Part shown: positions 34,733 through 39,295 of the stretch, piece after piece
Numbering within the stretch: position 1 is the stretch's first letter
Layout of the letters: each line of letters opens with the position of its first letter
Assembly: GCA_013416795.1 (NCBI GenBank)
Contig: RQSC01001082.1
Span: forward strand, 1-39,295
From: Prasinococcaceae sp. CCMP 1430
Taxonomy: Eukaryota; Prasinodermophyta; Palmophyllophyceae; Prasinococcales; Prasinococcaceae
Length of the DNA stretch: 39,295 nt
Direction of reading: 5' to 3'
Notes under the pieces: model-generated
The model's input: only the letters and a program-made list of their open reading frames with translations
Database searches by the model: none
Told to the model about the DNA's origin: nothing
Program-made: the position numbers and the translations under genes

Positions 34733-35875
34733 ATGTGCGAGGCCGGCTACGAGCCCTTCGTCTTCGCGCCGATCGATGATGCCGTGGCATCCACAGGGCC
34801 GCGCGAGGCTGCCGAGACCGCGCTGTTGGCCTTCGACAAGCGCTGGGGCACCCACGGCACAGTCGCCGGCGAGTCTGCAACGATCGCCGCCGCTCGCGCG
34901 CGCCAGGGCGGCTACGGCGACTTCGACCCGGAGACGTCGATCACCGTGCGCCTCAACGCACAGCTGAGCCGCTGCAGCGTCCACAGCGTCAACCTCGATC
35001 GCGAGCGTGCGGACGTCGCCGGCGTGGTGGCGCTCGACGGCGTGTGCACCGATGCCATGCGCGAGGAGCTGCTCACCTGGATGACCGCGCCTGGTTGGGA
35101 CCACTCCAAGGGGCCGCCCACCGACAAGTGGGAGCGGGCGACGCGGGACCAGGTGGGCGACGAGGAGGCGCCGCCCTCGTGGGGGCTCAAGGCAAAGGTG
35201 CTCGACGAACTCGCCGACCCCGAGAGGTGCCCGCCGGCGGCGCTCGAGGTGATCAGGCGTGTGGCCGCGCTCTACCCTGAGTTCGACGTGGACATGATGC
35301 CGGCGTCCGCGATGGCCGGACAGATGGCCCTCATGGAGGACGAGGACGGATCGGAGGGCGAAGGGGACGGTGCAGACGCCAGCGCAAGCGGCCCGTGCAT
35401 CCGCTCTCACGTTGGCAACGCGAGCATGGCCGGCGACACCTACGCCTGGCACCGTGACATGGACCCGAGCGCCATGTTCTTTGACTCGCCCTGGGCGGAG
35501 CGCTACGGATGCTACGCCAACCGGGAGATGCGCAAGCCCTACCTCGTCAGCGCGCTTCTCTACCTCGACGAGGACTGGCCCGATGCGTGGGATGCGGAGA
35601 CGCTCTTCTACGACGAGTCCAACGGCAGCGAAGGGGCGTGCGGGCTCTTCTCGAGGCCCGCGCCGGGGCGGATCGTGCTGATGGACCAAGACGTGAAGCA
35701 CAGGGTGAGCCCACCCTCGGCCAACGCGAAGCGCCCGCGCTACTCGCTCGTGTGGAAGCTCGCGTTCTACCCGCATCCGGGTGGCGCGGGCTACGGCGAC
35801 AAGGACACCACCGAGGCCACGCGGCGGGGCCACTACGCGCTCACTCGCAAGCGCTGGGGCAAGCCAGGCCTCTGA
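34733..35875 (+). CDS. 2-oxoglutarate/Fe(II)-dependent dioxygenase-like protein
   Basis: 380 residues from the first in-frame ATG (MCEAGYEPFVFAPIDDAV). The double-stranded beta-helix motifs are present: HxD as YAWHRDMDPSAMFF (His about 240, Asp about 242), the distal His in DQDVKHRVSPP (about 323) and, 12 residues later, the Arg of RPRYSLVWKLAF that binds 2-oxoglutarate. PYLVSALLYLDEDW and FSRPAPGRIVLMDQ are the flanking strands, as in prolyl-4-hydroxylase-type proteins (2OG-FeII_Oxy_3-like). Upstream, GVVALDGVCTDAMREELLTW is the helix commonly found before this fold. The C-terminus (GHYALTRKRWGKPGL) is basic. The substrate is unknown: protein, lipid and small molecule all remain possible. 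The frame continues upstream without ATG, so the N-terminus is probably incomplete. Confidence 0.8.
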   Translation: MCEAGYEPFVFAPIDDAVASTGPREAAETALLAFDKRWGTHGTVAGESATIAAARARQGGYGDFDPETSITVRLNAQLSRCSVHSVNLDRERADVAGVVALDGVCTDAMREELLTWMTAPGWDHSKGPPTDKWERATRDQVGDEEAPPSWGLKAKVLDELADPERCPPAALEVIRRVAALYPEFDVDMMPASAMAGQMALMEDEDGSEGEGDGADASASGPCIRSHVGNASMAGDTYAWHRDMDPSAMFFDSPWAERYGCYANREMRKPYLVSALLYLDEDWPDAWDAETLFYDESNGSEGACGLFSRPAPGRIVLMDQDVKHRVSPPSANAKRPRYSLVWKLAFYPHPGGAGYGDKDTTEATRRGHYALTRKRWGKPGL

Positions 35876-36068
35876 GCTCTCACTCTCGTGGCGGCTGCCC
35901 CACGGGGCTCGATGCAAGCGAATGCGCGCCTAGCTTCCTCGCTCGCGGCCGCCCAGCGTAGCGTTTGGAAAGGACTTCAAGTACGTTCCAAGAGCACATA
36001 AGATCGTTTCTTTTCTTGTCAAGAAGGCCAAATTACACACACGCACCGATCGCTCTGCGCTCTTCATT

Positions 36069-39032
36069 TCACATCGCTGCGAGCTCTTCAAGCCTCGCGC
36101 GCACCTGCTCCAGGCTCGAGCGCGCCTCCTCCGCCTCAGCGCGCGTAGCCTCCACCACCTTAGCGGGCGCCTTCTTGGAGAAGTCGCTGCCCAGCCGCCC
36201 GTCGAGCTGTGCGAGCGTCTTCTCGAGCTTGGTCGCCTGCCGAGTGAGGCGCTCGGTCTCGACGGCCACGTCAACCAGACCGCTCATTGGCAGCACCACC
36301 TCCACACCATCCCCCACCACCAGCCGCGCGCAGTCCCCGAGCTCCTCCGCGGAGGGAGCGTCCGCCGTGCCCACCAGCTGGAGGGTCTCTACCTCGAGCT
36401 TGGCCAGGAAGGCGAGTGCCGCGCGCTCGCTGTCGAGATCAGCGAGGACGGCCTCGTTCGAGGCCACCACGACTGCAGGGATGCGCTTCCCGGGCGCAAC
36501 CTCGTACTCCGCGCGAGCATTGCGCACGGCGCGAACCACAGCTTGCACCTGCGCAAAGCGCTCAGCGCCGGCGTCGCCACCAGCGCCCTCGTCCGTGTAC
36601 TCGGCGGGCGCCTCGGGCCACGCCGCCACCATCACCGAGTCGCCGTCGTGGGGCAGCGCCTGCCACATTTCCTCGGTCACGTAGGGCATGACCGGGTGCA
36701 GCATGCGCACGAAGCGCTCGTAGCAGTAGCAAAGCACGCGGCGCGCCACCGCGGCGTCGGGCGTGCCCGGGTGTCCGTAGGTGCGCGTCTTGGCGATCTC
36801 GACGTACCAGTCCGCGAAGTCGTTCCAAAGGAACTCGTAGAGCGCGCGCCCCGCTTCGCCGAAGTCGAGCTTTTCCAGCTGTTTGGTCACGTGCGCCACC
36901 AGCTCGTGCGTGCGCCCAACGATCCAGCGCTCGGCCAGCGGAAGCTCGGCCGCCTCCTCGACCGTCATGGTGGGCGCCGATGCCATCGCGGCGCGCTCCT
37001 CCGCGGTGCACTCCTCCAGGCAGAGAAGCACGAACTTGCCCGCCTGCCACACCTTGTTGAGGAAGTTGCGCGAGGCGCTCAGCCGATCCATTGACAGGTT
37101 GACGTCCTGGCCTGGCGTCGTGCCCGTCACCAGAGTGTAGCGAAGCGGGTCGGCGCCGTACTCCGCCACCACGTCCAGCGGATCGACGACGTTGCCGATC
37201 GTCTTCGACATCTTGCGCCCCTTCTCGTCGCGCACGAGGCCGTGCAGGTAGATGGTGTCGAACGGAGGCTTGCCCGTCATCTCGATGCCCATCATCATCA
37301 TGCGCGCCACCCAGAAGAAGAGGATGTCATGCCCGGTCTCCATGACGCTGCTCGGGTAGTACTTCTGGAACTTGGCGGAGCCCTCGTCGGGCCAGCCGAC
37401 CGTCGAGAAGGGCCACAGCCCAGAGCTGTACCACGTGTCGAGCACGTCGGTCTCCTGGCGCAGCGGCACGTCGGGCTCGCCCTCGGCGACGCCCAGCGCG
37501 GCGCGCGCCTGCCGTTGCGCGTCCTCGGCGTCGCGCGCGACGAAGTACTGCTCCTCGCTGGCGCCCGGCGCGTCGACGTACCACACGGGGATGCGGTGAC
37601 CCCACCACAGCTGGCGGCTCACGCACCAGTCGCGGATGTTCTCCAGCCAGTAGTAGTAGGTCTTTTCGAAGCGCTCGGGCACGAACTTGACCTCGCCCGA
37701 GCGCACGGCCTCCAGGGCGGGCCCGGCCAGCGGCTCCATCTTGACGAACCACTGCGTGGACACCAGCGGCTCGATGACCTCACCGCCGCGCTGCGAGCGC
37801 GGCACGCGGCTCACGTGGGCCTCGGTCTTCACCGCCAGTCCCTCCTCCTCCATGGCCGCCCACAGCGCCTCGCGCGCCTCGAAGCGGTCCATCCCCGCGA
37901 AGCGGCCGCCGTTCTCGTTGAGCGTTGCGTCCTCATTCATAATGTTGAGCGTGGGCAGCCCCAGCCGCTTGCCGATCTCGTAGTCGTTCACGTCGTGCCC
38001 GGGCGTCACCTTCAGGCAGCCCGTGCCGAATTCCATGTCCACGTAGTCGTCGGCCAGCACGGGGATCGTGCGGTCGGTGAAGGGCACACGGCACTCCTTG
38101 CCAACCATGTCGCTGAAGCGCGGGTCCTCGGGGTGCACACACACCGCCTGGTCACCCATGATGGTCTCCGGGCGGGTGGTGGCAACGGTGAGGGCGCCGC
38201 TCCCGTCGGCGAGCGGGTACTTGAAGTAGTACATCTTTCCCTCCTCCTCGGAGTACTCCACCTCGAGGTCCGACACCGCCGTGCGCAGGTTGGGGGACCA
38301 ATTCACCATGTAGTCGCCGCGGTAGACGAGCCCCTTCTCGTGGAGCCTCACGAACGACTCGGCCACGGCCGTGCAGAGCGCCGGGTCGAGCGTGAACGCC
38401 TCCTGCTCCCAGTCGCACGAGGCGCCCAGCCGCCGCAGCTGCCCCGTGATGCGCCCGCCGTACTCCGCCTTCCACTCCCACACGCGCTCCTCGAACGCCT
38501 CGCGCCCGAGGTCGTGCTTGCTCACCCCCTCCTCGGCGAGCTTTCTCTCCACCAGCAGCTGCGTGGCGATGCCCGCATGGTCCGTCCCCGGAAGCCACAA
38601 CGTGGGCCGCCCGCGCATCCGCTGAAAGCGCGCCATGATGTCCTGCAGCGTGACGAACATGCCGTGGCCCATGTGAAGCGCGCCCGTCACGTTCGGCGGC
38701 GGCATGCTCACGACGAAGGGCTCCTTGTCCGAGGTCTCATCGGGCGCGAAGAAGCCCGAGCTCTCCCACCACTCGTAGAGCGCGCGCTCCGAGGCCGTGG
38801 GGTCGAAGTTCTTGGGCAGGTCGGTGGGGGAGGGGCACGGCGCCGGGGCGGTGCGCGCCACCGACGTCGCCGCCGCGCTCGCCGCGCACCGCCGCAGCCG
38901 ACCGCGCCGCCGCAGCCGCGGCGACAGCCGCCGTCGCCATCGCCATCCCGCCCGCCACCCCCGCGGGCCCAGCCCGGTGTGGCGCCTGCACCCCCCCACA
39001 CACCGCCCAGCCTCGCCCGCTGCCGGTGCCAA
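36069..39032 (-). CDS. Valyl-tRNA synthetase, bacterial/organelle type
   Basis: 987 residues, one exon. Class I signatures: PPPNVTGALHMGHGMFVTLQ with the HIGH box as HMGH (about 119), WLPGTDHAGIATQ, editing-domain strings VATTRPETIMGDQAVCVHPE and GTGCLKVTPGHDVNDYEIGK, KMSKTIGNVVDP (KMSKS loop, about 606) and the anticodon-binding helices. The C-terminal coiled-coil arm (ERLTRQATKLEKTLAQLDGR) is typical of ValRS. It starts PKNFDPTASERALYEWWESS, as in bacterial ValRS, after about 70 residues rich in Arg, Ala and Gly with no acidic residue beyond the first few, a likely mitochondrial or plastid transit peptide. Whether it also serves the cytosol cannot be told. It charges tRNA-Val and edits misactivated Thr. 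It converges with the dioxygenase over 193 bp. Confidence 0.95.
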   Translation of the reverse strand: MAPAAGEAGRCVGGCRRHTGLGPRGWRAGWRWRRRLSPRLRRRGRLRRCAASAAATSVARTAPAPCPSPTDLPKNFDPTASERALYEWWESSGFFAPDETSDKEPFVVSMPPPNVTGALHMGHGMFVTLQDIMARFQRMRGRPTLWLPGTDHAGIATQLLVERKLAEEGVSKHDLGREAFEERVWEWKAEYGGRITGQLRRLGASCDWEQEAFTLDPALCTAVAESFVRLHEKGLVYRGDYMVNWSPNLRTAVSDLEVEYSEEEGKMYYFKYPLADGSGALTVATTRPETIMGDQAVCVHPEDPRFSDMVGKECRVPFTDRTIPVLADDYVDMEFGTGCLKVTPGHDVNDYEIGKRLGLPTLNIMNEDATLNENGGRFAGMDRFEAREALWAAMEEEGLAVKTEAHVSRVPRSQRGGEVIEPLVSTQWFVKMEPLAGPALEAVRSGEVKFVPERFEKTYYYWLENIRDWCVSRQLWWGHRIPVWYVDAPGASEEQYFVARDAEDAQRQARAALGVAEGEPDVPLRQETDVLDTWYSSGLWPFSTVGWPDEGSAKFQKYYPSSVMETGHDILFFWVARMMMMGIEMTGKPPFDTIYLHGLVRDEKGRKMSKTIGNVVDPLDVVAEYGADPLRYTLVTGTTPGQDVNLSMDRLSASRNFLNKVWQAGKFVLLCLEECTAEERAAMASAPTMTVEEAAELPLAERWIVGRTHELVAHVTKQLEKLDFGEAGRALYEFLWNDFADWYVEIAKTRTYGHPGTPDAAVARRVLCYCYERFVRMLHPVMPYVTEEMWQALPHDGDSVMVAAWPEAPAEYTDEGAGGDAGAERFAQVQAVVRAVRNARAEYEVAPGKRIPAVVVASNEAVLADLDSERAALAFLAKLEVETLQLVGTADAPSAEELGDCARLVVGDGVEVVLPMSGLVDVAVETERLTRQATKLEKTLAQLDGRLGSDFSKKAPAKVVEATRAEAEEARSSLEQVRARLEELAAM

Positions 39033-39295
39033 AGCCCTACTCGGGCCACGTCGCTCGCGCGCGCTTTAAGGGTTACATTTTTAGGGTTCAATCTCGGCGC
39101 TGCCGCCCCGCGTTTTGAGCTGCGCCTTTCGTTTGAGGTTAGGGTTTACGCAAGATCAGATTTTGGGTTGGATATTTCCGAGGTATGATGCGTCGGAGTA
39201 CGCTCAGAGAGAACGACGGAATGGGATTCGATTGGCGCGGCGTTTTTTTGGCGCGGCGGCGGCTGGCGGCGGCTGCCGCGCGGGCGCGGCGGCGG
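39033..39295. promoter_or_regulatory. ValRS upstream region with telo-box-like motifs
   Basis: Reading towards ValRS (minus strand), AAACCCTAA (39147-39139) and AACCCTAA (39088-39081) lie 107-115 and 49-56 bp upstream of the ATG at 39032. AAACCCTAA is the plant telo-box, enriched before translation-machinery genes. The plus strand also has TTTTGGGTTGGA (39161-39172), TTCGATTGGCG (39227-39237) and TTTTTTTGGCGCGG (39242-39255, E2F-like), possibly serving a plus-strand gene beyond the window edge. Confidence 0.4.

Noticed and set aside
34361-35917. Minus-strand open frame (518 codons) opposite the dioxygenase
   Set aside because: The plus strand has the HxD...H...R motifs of a real enzyme; the reverse frame is His/Arg-rich with no family signature.
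39075-39100. GGGTTCAATC as a tRNA T-loop
   Set aside because: The five bases on each side do not pair; a telo-box-like promoter motif is the simpler reading.
37242-39188. Plus-strand open frame (648 codons) opposite ValRS
   Set aside because: A mirror of ValRS codons; no domain and an implausible His/Leu/Arg composition.
1-39295. Mobile element, viral insertion or CRISPR array
   Set aside because: No transposase, integrase, reverse transcriptase, capsid or repeat-spacer pattern was seen; genes are eukaryotic housekeeping types throughout.

Overview
This is a GC-rich nuclear fragment of a single-celled eukaryote, most likely an alga. I recognise 18 protein genes. Eight GT-AG introns are resolved in seven of them, and several others are long and intronless. 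The gene content is eukaryotic: FKBP12, RNA polymerase I A49, V-ATPase E, PEX3, NDUFAF3 and a histone methyltransferase. CFAP43 implies a motile flagellum. The FKBP12 and the SET protein look plant-like. The ValRS is of bacterial/organelle type with a basic leader, and there is a SWEET sugar porter. Low-complexity, CG-rich spacers and compact spacing would fit a haptophyte (for example a pavlovophyte), a pelagophyte or a prasinophyte. Sequence alone does not decide between them, and nothing points to a bacterium or a virus.

Layout, left to right: no gene seen (1-612); ribokinase/sugar-isomerase fusion (-) head to head with a SWEET transporter (+); proline-rich surface protein (-) / SAM methyltransferase (+); Pol I A49 (-) / ankyrin protein (+); V-ATPase E (-) / FHA protein kinase (+); GYF-bromodomain-SET protein (-) / PEX3 (+); unknown type I membrane protein (+); tandem-S1/RS RNA-binding protein (-) / NDUFAF3 (+); CFAP43 (-) / NUDT22-like Nudix protein (+); FKBP12 (-) / 2OG-Fe(II) dioxygenase (+); ValRS (-), whose upstream region runs to the right edge.

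The most striking global property is strand alternation: 16 of 17 neighbouring gene pairs change strand. Almost every gene therefore shares one short divergent promoter and one short convergent terminator region. The genes are mostly functionally unrelated housekeeping genes. The exception is the left pair, where a sugar porter lies opposite a fused sugar kinase-isomerase, a plausible two-gene sugar uptake and use module. At the V-ATPase E / kinase junction both genes lack their first exons, so there may be a break, a misassembly or interleaved genes there.

Starts are uncertain for the kinase-isomerase fusion, the methyltransferase, the FHA kinase, the SET protein and the dioxygenase. In these the reading frame runs upstream without a convincing ATG, so a 5' exon may be missed. 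All names come from reading conserved motifs by eye; no database search was possible.
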